This document shows positions 15,895 through 26,094 of a stretch of 64,000 nt of DNA, one piece after another; the stretch's first letter is position 1, and each line of letters begins with the position of its first letter. A model generated the notes under the pieces. The model searched no databases, was not told the origin of the DNA, and saw only the letters and a list, made by a program, of their open reading frames with translations. The position numbers and the translations under genes were made by a program. The stretch lies in NCBI GenBank assembly GCA_029781795.1, contig JAKOWB010000448.1:1-64000 (forward strand), given 5' to 3'. The stretch comes from Pseudomonadota bacterium (GTDB lineage: Bacteria > Pseudomonadota > Alphaproteobacteria > Kiloniellales > JACOMY01).

Positions 15895-17433
15895 ATGCGG
15901 CGGACCCTGGCGATGGCGATTCTCTGCACCGGCCTCGGCGGACCCGCCTGGGCGCTGGAGCCCTGCGCGGCCAAGTTCTTCGCCTACGGCGATGTCGACG
16001 CCAAGGTGACCTGTACCTGCGGCCCGCCCCAGGGCCTGACGCTCGGCCTCGGCGAGCTGACCGAGGAGCTGGGCGTTCCGAAGCCCGACTACTATGGCTC
16101 GCTGGAGCAGACCATCGGCGGCCTCTACGGCACCTGGACCTACACGGCGGAGAGCAACATCTGCAAGGCGGCGGCCCATGCCGGGCTCTACGTCGATCCC
16201 GACAAGGGCGCGAAGGTCACGGTACAGGGCGCGCCCGGCTGCCCGGCCTACGAAGGCAGCCGGCAGAACGGCTGGCAGTCCTACGCCGCCGATGCCGCGA
16301 CCGGCAGCTTCTTCTTCCCTGCCCTGTCGCAGGGCCGCTGCCCCGGCGAGGACGGCTATGCCGACCGCTACGCAGGACCACCCGCCTTCGAGCTGCTGAA
16401 GCAGATGGCGGGCACCAGCGGCCTGCGCGTCGCGCACGGCGCGGTCGAGGCGCGCAACCTGGAGAGCTTCAGCGTTCCCAAGCTGCTGATCACCAAGCCC
16501 GGCAGCCCGCCGATCGCCGTCGAGCGCCTCAGCGTCACGCGCATCGACATGGAGAACGTGCGACGCCGCTTCCCGCCCCGCTTCCTGACCCTGAAGGCCG
16601 AGGGCGTCTCGCTGCCGACCGCGCTGCTGCCACCCGAGGCCGCGGCGCTCTTCGCCGGCCAGCGCATCAAGCTGGATCTGACGGTCGATCTGATCTTCAC
16701 CCTGCAGAGCGGCCGGCTGTCGCTGAACCAGCTCGCCCTCGACATCGTCGACTGGGGCGCCCTCGACCTGCGCAGCGAGGTGCTGGACCTGCGCCCCACG
16801 GTGCTGAACGACCCCGAGCGCGGGCCGGACTTCATCCAGCCGCAGTGGTTGCGCCTGCGCCTCGACGACAAGCGCCTCCTGGCCGGCCTGTTGCCGCTGC
16901 TCGGCGAGGGCGGCGCGGCGGCCGTGGCGCAGCAGCTCACGACCGCGCTGGGGTCGGCGAGCGGCAGTCCCCGCGCCGACGCGCTGCGCCCGCGCCTGGC
17001 CGCGTGGCTCGCCGCCTTCGCCGCGCCGCAGGGTCCGTTCGAGCTCTACCTGCAGCCCGCGGCCGGCACGCGCCTGGGCGAACTCCTGGCCAGCGCCGAC
17101 TTCGACCGCCTGGCCGCGAGCCTGGGCCTGGCCGTGGCCTATGACGTGCCGCCGCCGGTCAGCCCGCCCTGGATCGACGTCGGCCCTGCCTTCCGCCCGG
17201 CAAGCGAGCCGCTGGTGGTGCGCTTCGCCGGTCTGCCGGGCAAGGACCTGGACTGGATCGCCATCAGCTATGCCGGCCAACCGGCTACCAGCTACCAGCT
17301 CTACCGCTACCTGCATGGGGCAAGGGAGGGCGAGGTGGACTTCGGCCGGATGGAATCCGGCATCTACGAGGCGCGCCTCTTCTTCGACGGCGGCACGACA
17401 ATCCAGGCCGTGACGTTCTTTCGCGTCGAATAG
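15895..17433 (+). CDS. secreted LCCL-domain protein of unknown function (512 aa)
   Basis: Signal peptide (MRRTLAMAILCTGLGGPAWA, cleavage near ALE). An LCCL-like domain follows at about residues 35-150: it starts at CTCGPP, has the core YTAESNICKAAAHAGL and ends with NGWQSYAADAATGSF. A long middle domain of alternating beta/helix character (about 170-420) is unrecognised, and the last 85 residues (PLVVRFAGLPGKDLDWIA...) look like a beta-sandwich. LCCL domains bind lipids or glycans in other proteins. Exported to the periplasm or beyond. GGGGGAC upstream supports the ATG at 15895. No operon partner is evident; livG starts 94 bases later. Confidence 0.75.
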   Translation: MRRTLAMAILCTGLGGPAWALEPCAAKFFAYGDVDAKVTCTCGPPQGLTLGLGELTEELGVPKPDYYGSLEQTIGGLYGTWTYTAESNICKAAAHAGLYVDPDKGAKVTVQGAPGCPAYEGSRQNGWQSYAADAATGSFFFPALSQGRCPGEDGYADRYAGPPAFELLKQMAGTSGLRVAHGAVEARNLESFSVPKLLITKPGSPPIAVERLSVTRIDMENVRRRFPPRFLTLKAEGVSLPTALLPPEAAALFAGQRIKLDLTVDLIFTLQSGRLSLNQLALDIVDWGALDLRSEVLDLRPTVLNDPERGPDFIQPQWLRLRLDDKRLLAGLLPLLGEGGAAAVAQQLTTALGSASGSPRADALRPRLAAWLAAFAAPQGPFELYLQPAAGTRLGELLASADFDRLAASLGLAVAYDVPPPVSPPWIDVGPAFRPASEPLVVRFAGLPGKDLDWIAISYAGQPATSYQLYRYLHGAREGEVDFGRMESGIYEARLFFDGGTTIQAVTFFRVE

Positions 17434-17527
17434 CGTTTGCCGCGCCGGGCGCTCTGCTACACTCGCGCTCACAACAAGAAGAACTCCAGGGGACAGGCGG
17501 GTCGCGAGGGTCTGGACGGACGAGGGC

Positions 17528-18314
17528 ATGGCACTACTCGAGACGCGCAATCTCACCCGGCGGTTCGGCGGCCTGCTGGCCGTCAACGAGCTTTCCTTCA
17601 GCGTCGAGGCCGGCGCGATCCACGGCCTGATCGGGCCCAACGGCGCCGGCAAGACCACGACGTTCAACGTCATCTCGGGCTTCTATGCCCCGACCTCGGG
17701 CCAGGTCTTCTACCAGGGCCAGGACATCTCGGGGCAGAAGACGGCGGCCATCGCGGCGCGCGGCCTGGTGCGCACCTTCCAGGGCACCACGCTGGTCACG
17801 CCCTTCACCGTGTTCGAGAACGTGCTGCTGGGCTGCCACCTGCAGGCCAGGGCCAGCCTGGTGGCCGGCGTGCTGGGCAGCGACCGCGCCAAGCGCCGGG
17901 CCGCGACCGAGAAGACCGAGCGCATCCTGGAGTTCTTCCACCTCACCGACCGCCGCGAGGAGACCGCCGGCAACCTGCCGCACGGCCTGCAGCGCGCGCT
18001 CGGCATGGCGGTCGCCATGGCCGCCGACCCCAAGCTGCTGCTGCTGGACGAGCCCTTCACCGGCATGAACCCGGAGGAGACGCGGCAGATGATGGAGCTG
18101 GTGCGGCGCCTGCGCGACGACGGCGTCACCATCCTGCTGGTCGAACACGACATGCAGGCGGTCATGGGGCTTTGCGAGCGCATCACGGTGATGAACTTCG
18201 GCAGCCTGCTGGCCGAGGGCACGCCCGAGGAGATTCGCGGCAACCCCGAGGTGGTGCGCGCCTACCTGGGCGCCGCCGACTTCGGCCTGGATGCCCTGAT
18301 GGCGGAGGACGGCC

Positions 18315-18325
<11 letters not shown>
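17528..18325 (+). CDS. livG: branched-chain-type (HAAT) ABC transporter ATPase, LivG-like (265 aa)
   Basis: ABC ATPase with Walker A GPNGAGKTT, Q-loop RTFQGTTLV, a LivG-style degenerate signature (NLPHGLQRALGMA), Walker B LLLLDEPFTGMNPEE and switch His LLVEHDMQAVM. The family energises uptake of branched-chain amino acids, amides, urea or other small organics. It overlaps livF by 11 bases. The matching permeases and binding protein lie on the opposite strand at 21050-24310, an unusual split. Given the tmm and tdm neighbours, the cargo may be a methylated amine or its precursor; that is inference. Confidence 0.93.
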
Positions 18326-19018
<693 letters not shown>

Positions 19019-19022
<4 letters not shown>

Positions 19023-19639
19023 CGCGCTTGGCCGACGAGCCCGAGGAGCTTCCGCCGGACCTCGACGACTATGCCGAGATGGACCCCCGCGCCCTGGCGC
19101 TGGCCGGCTGGAGCGAGGAGGAGCTCTACTGGGAGGAACTCTCGGCCACCGCGCTCTCGCTGCTGGGCCGCGAGGACCCGGCCGAGCACTGGCGGGAAGC
19201 GGCGCGGGTCGCCGCCGCGATCTTCGCCGCCGACGATGCGCGCCGCGCCACCAGCCTTGCCAACCTGGCGCTGGTCGAGCCGGCGCGGGCGGCCACGCTG
19301 CTGGCAGAGGCCGCGGCCATTTGGGCGGCGAGCGCGGCCTGGGTCGCCGGCCTGAAGCTGGAGCGCCGCGCCCGCTCGGCGATCTATCACATGCGCCTGA
19401 TGCGGCGGTACCCCGGCGGCTATGACCACTGGAGCCGCGACCGCTACCTGGCGCTGCACGCCGAGGGCGGTCAGGCGCTCGCGGCCCGCGCCACCGGCGG
19501 CCTGGTGCTGACCGACCCCTACCGGGCCTGGCGCGACCGGCGGCCCTATGGCTTCACCGACGGGCGGCGGCTGCACGACGCCGTGCGGCTGATCGCGCCC
19601 GATCGCCTGGGGGAAACGCCCGGGGAGACGCCGGGGTGA
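19019..19639 (+). CDS. hypothetical protein in the ABC ATPase operon (206 aa)
   Basis: Unrecognised. An acidic N-terminus (DEPEELPPDLDDYAEMDP) is followed by an alanine-rich, mostly helical middle (about 60-125) that could be TPR-like, and a basic C-terminus with YRAWRDRRPYGFTDGRRLHDAVRLI. There is no signal peptide or membrane segment, so it is cytosolic. The likely start is a GTG overlapping the livF stop; TTG at 19028 is an alternative. It overlaps the next gene by 4 bases. Tight coupling to livF suggests a role connected with the transporter, but no function can be assigned. Confidence 0.7.
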
Positions 19640-20355
19640 AGCGCCTCGCGGCCCTGGGGCTGGCGCTTTGCCTGCCGCTGGGCGCGGCGCGGGCGGAACT
19701 CATGACAGTCGACCTTGAGCTGGTGCTGGCGATCGACGCCTCGGGCTCGGTCGACGACGGCGAGTTCCGCTTGCAGGTCCAGGGCATCGCCCAAGCCTTC
19801 CGCGATCCCTCGGTGCAGGCCGCCATCGCCAAACAACCGCTGGGGCGCATCGTGGTCAGCCTGGAGGTCTGGGCGGAATCCAACCGGCCCAAGGACTTCT
19901 CGCCCTGGTTCGTGATCAGCGACGCGGCCAGCGCCGAGGCCTTCGCCGCCACGGTCGAGACCTGGCCGCGGCGCATCGCCAACGGCGGCACCGGCATCGG
20001 CAAGGCGCTGCAGTACGGCACCAACGCCCTCATCGCCAACGCCTATGGCGCCGATCGCATGGTCATCGACCTCTCCGGCGACGGCAAGGAGACGCCGCCG
20101 TCGGACTGGACGCTCAGCACGGCGGACGGGCGCGCCTTCGCCCGCTCGCACGGCGTCGACATCAACGCGCTGGCGATCCTCAACGACGAGCCGGGTCTCG
20201 ACCAGTATTTCCGCGACGAGGTGATCACCGGCCAGCAGTCCTTCGTGCTGGCGATCGAGGACTATGACGGCTATGCCGAGGCCATGCGCATCAAGCTGAT
20301 CCGCGAGATCGAGGCCGAGCCGCACGTCTCGCGGCTGGAGGACGCCGGAGGCTGA
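19636..20355 (+). CDS. DUF1194 von Willebrand factor A-like secreted protein (239 aa)
   Basis: A signal peptide (about 20 residues, ending GAARA) is followed by a VWA-like fold with a MIDAS-type start LVLAIDASGSVDDGEF and a second metal-site segment VIDLSGDGKETPP. This pattern matches the DUF1194 family, common in Alphaproteobacteria and of unknown function. It overlaps the preceding gene by 4 bases and is followed after 3 bases by a membrane-anchored Pro-rich protein. It may act in periplasmic metal-dependent adhesion or protein assembly; this is family-level inference. Confidence 0.85.
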   Translation: MKRLAALGLALCLPLGAARAELMTVDLELVLAIDASGSVDDGEFRLQVQGIAQAFRDPSVQAAIAKQPLGRIVVSLEVWAESNRPKDFSPWFVISDAASAEAFAATVETWPRRIANGGTGIGKALQYGTNALIANAYGADRMVIDLSGDGKETPPSDWTLSTADGRAFARSHGVDINALAILNDEPGLDQYFRDEVITGQQSFVLAIEDYDGYAEAMRIKLIREIEAEPHVSRLEDAGG

Positions 20356-20358
20356 GCC

Positions 20359-21069
20359 ATGGACCAGGACCGCCGCCGCTTCCCCTGGGGCATCGCCATC
20401 GCCACGGTCGTGGCGGCGCTGCTGCTGCTCTTCATCCTGCTGCCCGACGTGCTGCTCTATCCGAAGCCGCAGGAACCGCCGCCGGAGCCCGACTGGCAGG
20501 CCAGGGTCCAGGCGCTGAAGGACGAGAACGCCGCGCTGGAGGCCGAGAAGCAGCGGCTGCTGGCGCTGCTCGACAGCGGCTACTGCCGCGCGCCGGACGG
20601 CAGCTTCGTGCCGCCACCGCCGCCGCAACCGGTGCCGGCCCCCGCCCCGGCGCCAGTCCCGGCACCGGCACCTGTACCGGCGCCCGCGCCGACGCCCAAG
20701 GCCGGCGATCCCCTGCCCTTCCCGGAGGACAAGGAGGACCTGGAGAAGCTGGCCGGCTGCTGGGTCTCGGAGCCCTTCAGCCACGAGCCCGGCCTGCCGA
20801 AGACCTCGGTCTCGACCTACTGCTTCGACGACAAAGGCCAGGGCTCGCTGGTCTTCCGGCGCGACGGCGTCACCTGCAAGGCGCCGGCGCGCATCGTCAT
20901 CGAGAGCGCCGAGCGCCTCTACATCGAGGACGCTGACACCACCTGCAGCGACGGCAGCAGCTGGTACCAGGACCGCCTGACCTGTACCCGCGGGGCGGGC
21001 GGCCAGGCCGAGTGCCACGGCGAGTCCGATAGCAACCAGCGCTGGGACGTCAGGCTGAAGCGGCAGTAG
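20359..21069 (+). CDS. membrane-anchored coiled-coil / Pro-rich protein (236 aa)
   Basis: One N-terminal membrane helix (about residues 11-33), a short coiled coil (WQARVQALKDENAALEAEKQRLLALL), a PAPAPVPAPA linker (about 88-115), and a Cys-containing C-terminal domain (about 130-236) starting LAGCWVSEPF and ending RLTCTRGAGGQAEC. The six Cys could form disulfides in the periplasm. Family not recognised. Its 3' end overlaps the convergent permease gene by 20 bases. Grouping with DUF1194 suggests a joint cell-envelope role. Confidence 0.75.
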   Translation: MDQDRRRFPWGIAIATVVAALLLLFILLPDVLLYPKPQEPPPEPDWQARVQALKDENAALEAEKQRLLALLDSGYCRAPDGSFVPPPPPQPVPAPAPAPVPAPAPVPAPAPTPKAGDPLPFPEDKEDLEKLAGCWVSEPFSHEPGLPKTSVSTYCFDDKGQGSLVFRRDGVTCKAPARIVIESAERLYIEDADTTCSDGSSWYQDRLTCTRGAGGQAECHGESDSNQRWDVRLKRQ

Positions 21070-22048
21070 CGGCCTTCCGGCGGCCGAGCCGCGCGCGGGC
21101 CTTCTCCACCAGGCTCTCCAGCCCGTTCGGCAGGAAGAGGATGGCGAGGATCAGGATGGCGCCGAAGATCAGCGGCCGCGCCTGGTCGATGCCGAGCGAG
21201 CGCAGCACCAGCTCGTTGACGATGGTCAGCACCAGCAGGCCGAGCAGTGGGCCATAGAAGGTCGCGGTGCCGCCGACGATCACCCAGATCAGCACGTCGA
21301 CCATCTCGCCCACGTCGAAGGCGTTGGCGCTGACCGAGCCGACGAAATGCGCGTGCAGGCTGCCGGCGAGACCGGCGAACACCGAGGCCACGACCAGTGC
21401 CTGGGTACGGTAGGCGCGGGCATTGACGCCGACCGATTCCGCCAGTTTGTCCTGCCAGTGCAGGGCATGGAACACGAGGCCGAAGCGCGAGCGCTCGACC
21501 CGCCAGAGGATACCGAGCGAGATCGCCGCCACACCGAGGGCGACGTAGTAGAAGTTGGCCGTGTCGTAGAAGTCGAACACGCGGCCGAAGGCTTCCACCT
21601 TGCCCAGGTCCGGCACGCTGCGGATGCCCGAGGGGCCGCCGAAGAGGTCGCGCAGGCTGGAGAGGCGCCAGGCCAGTCGGATGGCCTCGCCGGCGGCGAA
21701 GGAGCCGATCAGGAAGTAGAAGCCCTTCATGCGGAAGAGCGGGAAGGAGAGGATCCAGGCGACGATGCCGGCGATGCCGGCCGCCAGGACCATGGAGAGC
21801 GGGATGGGCAGGCCGGCCTGCTTCACCAGGATGGCGCTGGAATAGGCGCCGACGCCCATCATGATGATGTGCGCCAGCGACCACTCGCCGGTCAGGGTCA
21901 GCAGGCGGTAGCTCACCACGACGATCGCGTTGATCATCAAGATGACCAGGATCTCGCGCTGCTGCGTAGTCTGGACCAGGAAGGGCAGCGCCAGCAGCAG
22001 AACGGCGGCCAGCAGCGCGACGAGGACTGTGGAAGCGCGGTGGGTCAT
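21050..22048 (-). CDS. livM: branched-chain-type ABC permease, LivM-like (332 aa)
   Basis: About nine membrane helices with the LivM signature region GLAGSLHAHFVGSVSANAF and the EAA-like loop VIVGGTATFYGPLLGLLV. It lies 10 bases after livH and is convergent with the livGF operon, overlapping its last gene by 20 bases. With LivH it forms the membrane pore of the HAAT importer. Confidence 0.92.
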   Translation of the reverse strand: MTHRASTVLVALLAAVLLLALPFLVQTTQQREILVILMINAIVVVSYRLLTLTGEWSLAHIIMMGVGAYSSAILVKQAGLPIPLSMVLAAGIAGIVAWILSFPLFRMKGFYFLIGSFAAGEAIRLAWRLSSLRDLFGGPSGIRSVPDLGKVEAFGRVFDFYDTANFYYVALGVAAISLGILWRVERSRFGLVFHALHWQDKLAESVGVNARAYRTQALVVASVFAGLAGSLHAHFVGSVSANAFDVGEMVDVLIWVIVGGTATFYGPLLGLLVLTIVNELVLRSLGIDQARPLIFGAILILAILFLPNGLESLVEKARARLGRRKAATAASA

Positions 22049-22058
22049 CTGCCGTCCC

Positions 22059-22943
22059 TCACGCCCGGTCGCGCACGCCGAAGAGGCCGGTGGGCTTCAC
22101 CACCAGCACCACCAGCATCAGCAGCAGGCCGACGATGTCGGCCAGCACGCCGTCGGCGTAGGTGGTCACGAAGGTCTTCACCAATGCGTAGAGCACCGCC
22201 GCCAGCACGGCGCCCGAGAGGCTGCCGACGCCGCCGACGATGATGATGATGAAGGCCGAGACGATGACGCCGTGGCCCATGATGGGCTCGGGCTCGACCA
22301 GCGGCGCGGTCAGCGCGCCGGCGACGCCGGCCAGCGCCGCGCCGATGAACATGGCCAGGCGCGCCGTCTGGTTCATCGAGATGCCCTGCAGCGCCGCGGC
22401 CTCGGGGTCCTGCGCACAGGCGCGCAGCGCCCAGCCGAAGCGCGTGCGCTTGAGGAAGAGCCAGAGCGCAGTGAGAAGCGTCACCGAGACCAGCACGACA
22501 TAGACGCGCGGCCAGGGCAGCACCACCCCCTCCATGAAGGTCAGCACCTCCTGCGTCGGCGCCGTCACCGGCCGCTTCTTCACGCCGAAGGTCAGGGTGG
22601 CGGCGGCCTGCAGCACCAGCAGGAAGCCGATCGAGGCGATCAGTCCGCCGAGCGGATTGCCGCGCAGCGGCCGGAAAAGCGCGCGCTCCATCAAAAGGCC
22701 CAGCATCCCGACGAAGACCAGGCCCAGAGCCACGGCCAGGAAGAAGTCCATCTGCTGCTGCGCGTAGAGGAAGAACACGGCGTAGGCACCCGCCATATAG
22801 AGCTCGCCGTGGGCGAAGTTCACCACGCCCATTACGCCGAAGATCAGCACCAGCCCGACCGCCACCAGCGCCAGGTAGCTGGAGGCATAGAGCGAATTGA
22901 CGAGTGTCTGGAGGATAAGCTCCAAGGGGGCGCCTCGCGGCAA
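22059..22943 (-). CDS. livH: branched-chain-type ABC permease, LivH-like (294 aa)
   Basis: About eight membrane helices with the LivH-type N-terminal segment GVMGVVNFAHGELYMAGAY and the permease loop IIIIVGGVGSLSGAVLAAVL. It lies between the binding protein gene (after a strong hairpin) and livM on the same strand. The operon order is binding protein, livH, livM; the ATPases are supplied from 17528-19022 on the other strand. Confidence 0.92.
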   Translation of the reverse strand: MPRGAPLELILQTLVNSLYASSYLALVAVGLVLIFGVMGVVNFAHGELYMAGAYAVFFLYAQQQMDFFLAVALGLVFVGMLGLLMERALFRPLRGNPLGGLIASIGFLLVLQAAATLTFGVKKRPVTAPTQEVLTFMEGVVLPWPRVYVVLVSVTLLTALWLFLKRTRFGWALRACAQDPEAAALQGISMNQTARLAMFIGAALAGVAGALTAPLVEPEPIMGHGVIVSAFIIIIVGGVGSLSGAVLAAVLYALVKTFVTTYADGVLADIVGLLLMLVVLVVKPTGLFGVRDRA

Positions 22944-22962
22944 AGTCGGTTGCGGAAGGCGC

Positions 22963-22991
22963 CCGGGTCCCGGCGCGTGTCCGGGACCCGG
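22963..22991 (-). terminator. hairpin between binding protein gene and livH
   Basis: Perfect 11-base arms (22963-22973 / 22981-22991) with a 7-base loop and no T-run. It lies directly downstream of the binding protein stop. Such hairpins often protect or partly terminate transcripts so that the binding protein is made in excess over the permeases. Confidence 0.6.
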
Positions 22992-23005
22992 AGCCGGTCA
23001 GCGCA

Positions 23006-24310
23006 TCAGCCGCGCTGGTAGTACATCTGACCCAGCGCTTCCATGTGCTTGATCAGCAGGTCCTTGTTCTTGTCCCACCAGGCGGGGATGGAGCGGTACT
23101 CCTTGATCGTCGCCTTGCCGTCGACGATCACCACGACCGGCCAGTTGCCGACCAGGGCGTTGTCGACGCCGAACAGGTCCTTGCCCCACCATTCGGCCTC
23201 GCCATAGATGTGCGGGGCCTTGCCGCCTTCCTTCATCGCCTTGAGCACGTCCTGCGGCTCGACCGAGCCGGCCTTCTCGGCCGCGCCCTTCCAAATGTTC
23301 ATGATCGAGGCGTACTCCCACGAGACCGCGCCCCACTCGCCCGGCCAGCGCTTGTTGTACTCGGCGAAGAACTCGTTCGGCTTGGGGAAGTTGATCTGCG
23401 GCTCGTTCAGCGCCGGGTCGTCGAAGTCCGGGAACTGCCAGATCATGCCCTCGACGAACTCCTTCGAGGTCTTGGCGATCACCTGGTCGTAGAAGTCGAC
23501 GGCGCAGGCGATGATCTGGCCCTTGAAGCCCTGCAGGAAGGCCTGCTCGCAGAGCGCGTGGACGTAATCGGTGTAGCAGGTGTCCAGGCAGATGATGTCC
23601 GGCTTGGCCGCCAGCATCTTGGTCATGATCGGCGCGAAGTCGGTGGTCGCCAGGTCGAAGAACAGCGGCTCGTCCACCACCTCGATGCCGCGCGCCTCGA
23701 AGGCCGCCAGGTAGGTCGCGACCGAGGGACGTCCGAAGGCATCGTCCTGGGCGCAGATCACCGCGCGCTTCAGGTCGGGCTTGTTGTCCGCCAGCCAGTC
23801 GACGCCGGTAACGTTATAGATCGGGTGCACCTCGCAGGGGGCGATGACGTTCACCGCGTCGGCCGTGAGGTCGGAGGGGCTGAGCGTCGTCACCACCATG
23901 CCGGTGCGGTTGGAGAGCTCGGCCACCGGCGGGATGGGATCGCCGCCCAGCATCAGGATGAACTTGACGCCGTCGTCCTCGACCAGCTTCTTCGCGCCGG
24001 TCTTGGACTTCTCGGCCGAGTACTCGTCGTCGAAGGCGACGAACTCGACCATGTGCGGGGTGCCGGCGATGTTCACGCCGCCCGCGGCGTTGATCCACTC
24101 GGCCCAGATCTGGCAGCCGTAGAGCCCTGGGGTGCCCCAGGCCGCGACGTCGCCGGTCAGCGGCGCCAGGAAGCCGATCTTCACCGTCTTCGCGTCCGCG
24201 CGGGCCAGGCGCGGAAAGGCGCCGGCGGCGCCCGCCAGGGCCAGGCCGGCCGCCGACTCGCGCAGGAATTTGCGACGGCCAAGACGCTGCTGCAGCAGTT
24301 TGACGGACAT
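23006..24310 (-). CDS. Tat-exported HAAT ABC transporter substrate-binding protein (434 aa)
   Basis: The twin-arginine signal (RLGRRKFLRESAAGLALAGAAGA) implies folded export. The type I periplasmic-binding fold follows, starting IGFLAPLTGDVAAWGTPGLYG, with EFVAFDDEYSAEKSKTGAKKLVEDDGVKFILMLGG typical of LivJ/amide-binding proteins. The C-terminal part is rich in Trp and Tyr (EYASIMNIW, EAEWWGKDLFG, IPAWWDKNKD), which could form aromatic boxes for a cationic methylated amine; this is speculative. GGGAGA precedes the ATG at 24310. A copy of the shared TGGTCC-N4-TTGGTT element is upstream, and tmm is the next gene upstream on the same strand. Confidence 0.9.
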   Translation of the reverse strand: MSVKLLQQRLGRRKFLRESAAGLALAGAAGAFPRLARADAKTVKIGFLAPLTGDVAAWGTPGLYGCQIWAEWINAAGGVNIAGTPHMVEFVAFDDEYSAEKSKTGAKKLVEDDGVKFILMLGGDPIPPVAELSNRTGMVVTTLSPSDLTADAVNVIAPCEVHPIYNVTGVDWLADNKPDLKRAVICAQDDAFGRPSVATYLAAFEARGIEVVDEPLFFDLATTDFAPIMTKMLAAKPDIICLDTCYTDYVHALCEQAFLQGFKGQIIACAVDFYDQVIAKTSKEFVEGMIWQFPDFDDPALNEPQINFPKPNEFFAEYNKRWPGEWGAVSWEYASIMNIWKGAAEKAGSVEPQDVLKAMKEGGKAPHIYGEAEWWGKDLFGVDNALVGNWPVVVIVDGKATIKEYRSIPAWWDKNKDLLIKHMEALGQMYYQRG

Positions 24311-24495
24311 GTCGTGGTCTCCCTTGCTAGGCGGCCGGTGAGCCCCGTCCGGGCATCCGCCGCATGCCTTCCCCCGGGCCGCCCCCCGCTCTCGCCTTTG
24401 GTCTTCGCGGCGCCGTGGCGCCGCAGGCAGGAGGTCAGTCCACACTGAAACTCTAGGACAGGCCCTCGCGGGCTTTCAACGACGTTGTATGGAAA

Positions 24496-24511
24496 TGGTC
24501 CGGTATTGGTT
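24496..24511 (+). promoter_or_regulatory. TGGTCC-N4-TTGGTT element upstream of the ABC operon
   Basis: TGGTCC-GGTA-TTGGTT preceded by GGAAA, nearly identical to the copy at 1775-1794. A second GATTGGTT lies at about 24528-24535. It is 186 bases upstream of the binding protein ATG and 78 bases past the tmm stop. Proposed regulator binding site, by recurrence. Confidence 0.55.
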
Positions 24512-24541
24512 GAAGAGCGGCCGCGATTGGTTCGGGCCATC

Positions 24542-24571
24542 GGGGCCTCCGCCGATCGCGGCGGAGGCCCC
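24542..24571 (-). terminator. hairpin downstream of tmm
   Basis: Perfect 12-base arms (24542-24553 / 24560-24571) with loop GATCGC, 18 bases past the tmm stop. There is no T-run, but the stem is very stable; it probably ends or protects the tmm transcript. Confidence 0.6.
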
Positions 24572-24588
24572 GGGCCGCAGGGCAGGCC

Positions 24589-25932
24589 CTACTTGCTCCT
24601 CAGGTAGCTCTCCAGCGAGTCGTCCATCGCCTTCATCCACTTGGTGTGGTGCTTGGGCGACATCTTGCCGGTCATCACCGAGCGGTAGGCATTGTCGCGG
24701 AAGTTCATGATGTCTTCCTTCTTGTGGTTCTTCCACTCGTAGAGCAGCTGGTTGACCCCATCGATGTCGAAGCTCGGGTAGTCCGTCGCCGCCAGGAGCT
24801 CGCGGATGTTGTCGGCCTGGAACTCCCAGGCGTCCTTGGGCGTGACGATCTTGGCTTCCTTGGATTCCCACAGCTTGGAGTGCTTGCGCATGGTCGCCTT
24901 GGTCGGCAGCTTGATGCGGCCGAGGATGACGTCGCGGGCGAACCAGGCCTGGGCATCGAACATGTTGAAGGTGTAGTACTGGTCCTGCATGCCCAGGTAG
25001 AAGAGCTTGGGATTGTCCTCCCAGACCACACCCTTGTAGAGGTTCATCACCCACATCTTGTTCTTCGTGCGCAGCCGCAGGTCGTCGCGCATGAAGGGGA
25101 AGTGGTGCTGATAGCCGGTGCAGAGGATGATCGCGTCGACGTTCTCGCGCGTCGAGCCGTCCTTGAAGAAGGCCTTCTTGCCCTCGACCTTGGTGAGGAT
25201 CGGCACTTCCGAGAAGGCCTTGGGCCAGTCATAGCCGGTCGGGTTGGTGCGGTGGCTGATGGTCACCGACTTGCAGCCGTACTTGTAGCACTGCGAGCCG
25301 ATGTCCTCGGCCGAATAGCTGGTGCCGACGATCAGGATGTCCTTGCCCTTGAACTCCAGCGCGTCGCGGAAATCATGCGCGTGCATGATGCGGCCGCCGA
25401 AGGTCCTGAAGCCTTCGAATTGCGGCACGTTGGGCGTCGAGAAGTGGCCGGTGGCCACGATGACATTGTCGAACTTCTCGGTGATGGACTTGTCGGCCTT
25501 CAGGTCGTGCGCCACCACCGTGAACTTGCCGGTCTTCTTGTCGTAGGAGACATCGCGCACCGGCGTGCGGAAGCGCACCCAGCTGCGCACGCCGGCCTTC
25601 TCCACGCGGCCCTTGATGTAGTCCCACAGCACCTCTCGCGGAGGGTAGGAACCGATCGGCGTCTTGAAGTGCTCGTCGAAGGTATAGTCGGCGAACTCCA
25701 GCGCCTCCTTCGGCCCGTTGGACCAGAGGTAGCGGTACATGGAGCTGTGCACCGGCTCGCCGTACTCGTCGAGGCCGGTGCGCCAGGAGTAGTTCCACAG
25801 ACCGCCCCAGTCGTCCTGCCGCTCGAAGCAGACGATCTCCGGGATCTTCGCACCCTTCGCCTTGGCGGACTGGAAGGCGCGCAGCGCCGCCAGACCGGAC
25901 GGCCCCGCACCGATAACCGCTACCCTGCTCAT
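24589..25932 (-). CDS. tmm: trimethylamine monooxygenase (447 aa)
   Basis: Flavin monooxygenase oxidising trimethylamine to trimethylamine N-oxide with NADPH and O2. FAD site GAGPSGL (residues 8-14), [25 protein letters not shown] identifying motif F178-GG-RIM-H184-AHD-F188, NADPH site [10 protein letters not shown] (203-212), and [10 protein letters not shown]. Sequence and length agree closely with characterised bacterial Tmm along the whole protein, including [22 protein letters not shown] and the C-terminal [15 protein letters not shown]-type segment. The ATG at 25932 opens directly on the FAD strand; the upstream in-frame extension is not conserved. A copy of the shared element lies 74 bases upstream. 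The product feeds Tdm (29193). Confidence 0.95.
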   Translation of the reverse strand: MSRVAVIGAGPSGLAALRAFQSAKAKGAKIPEIVCFERQDDWGGLWNYSWRTGLDEYGEPVHSSMYRYLWSNGPKEALEFADYTFDEHFKTPIGSYPPREVLWDYIKGRVEKAGVRSWVRFRTPVRDVSYDKKTGKFTVVAHDLKADKSITEKFDNVIVATGHFSTPNVPQFEGFRTFGGRIMHAHDFRDALEFKGKDILIVGTSYSAEDIGSQCYKYGCKSVTISHRTNPTGYDWPKAFSEVPILTKVEGKKAFFKDGSTRENVDAIILCTGYQHHFPFMRDDLRLRTKNKMWVMNLYKGVVWEDNPKLFYLGMQDQYYTFNMFDAQAWFARDVILGRIKLPTKATMRKHSKLWESKEAKIVTPKDAWEFQADNIRELLAATDYPSFDIDGVNQLLYEWKNHKKEDIMNFRDNAYRSVMTGKMSPKHHTKWMKAMDDSLESYLRSK

Positions 25933-26005
25933 CTCTTTCGTTCTCCCCTTCGTCACTTGGGCTCGTGTCGCAGGCGCCGGGCGGCGCCTCCCCTGCGGCC
26001 GGTGA

Positions 26006-26021
26006 AACCAATTTCGTACCG
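26006..26021 (-). promoter_or_regulatory. TGGTCC-N4-TTGGTT-like element upstream of tmm
   Basis: On the minus strand: CGGTAC-GAAA-TTGGTT followed by TCACC. It lies 74 bases before the tmm ATG and reads toward it. The 3' half (GAAATTGGTT) is identical to the tdm/flavin reductase copy; the 5' half is weaker (two mismatches). Confidence 0.5.
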
Positions 26022-26094
26022 GTGGCGGACCGCTATGGGCCAATACTAGGACCACAGTCAGCCCGCCGCCAAGCGTGTTTGCGGACCGCGGCGG

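Noticed and set aside
13479-17144. 1221-codon open frame on the + strand
   Set aside because: It spans the sensor kinase, the APC permease and the LCCL gene in the wrong frame; Arg/Ala/Pro-rich low-complexity translation typical of GC-rich frame shadows.
21050-24310. TMAO importer of the TmoXWV type
   Set aside because: The proteins are of the branched-chain (LivHM/LivGF) class, not the quaternary-amine OpuA/ProU-like class.
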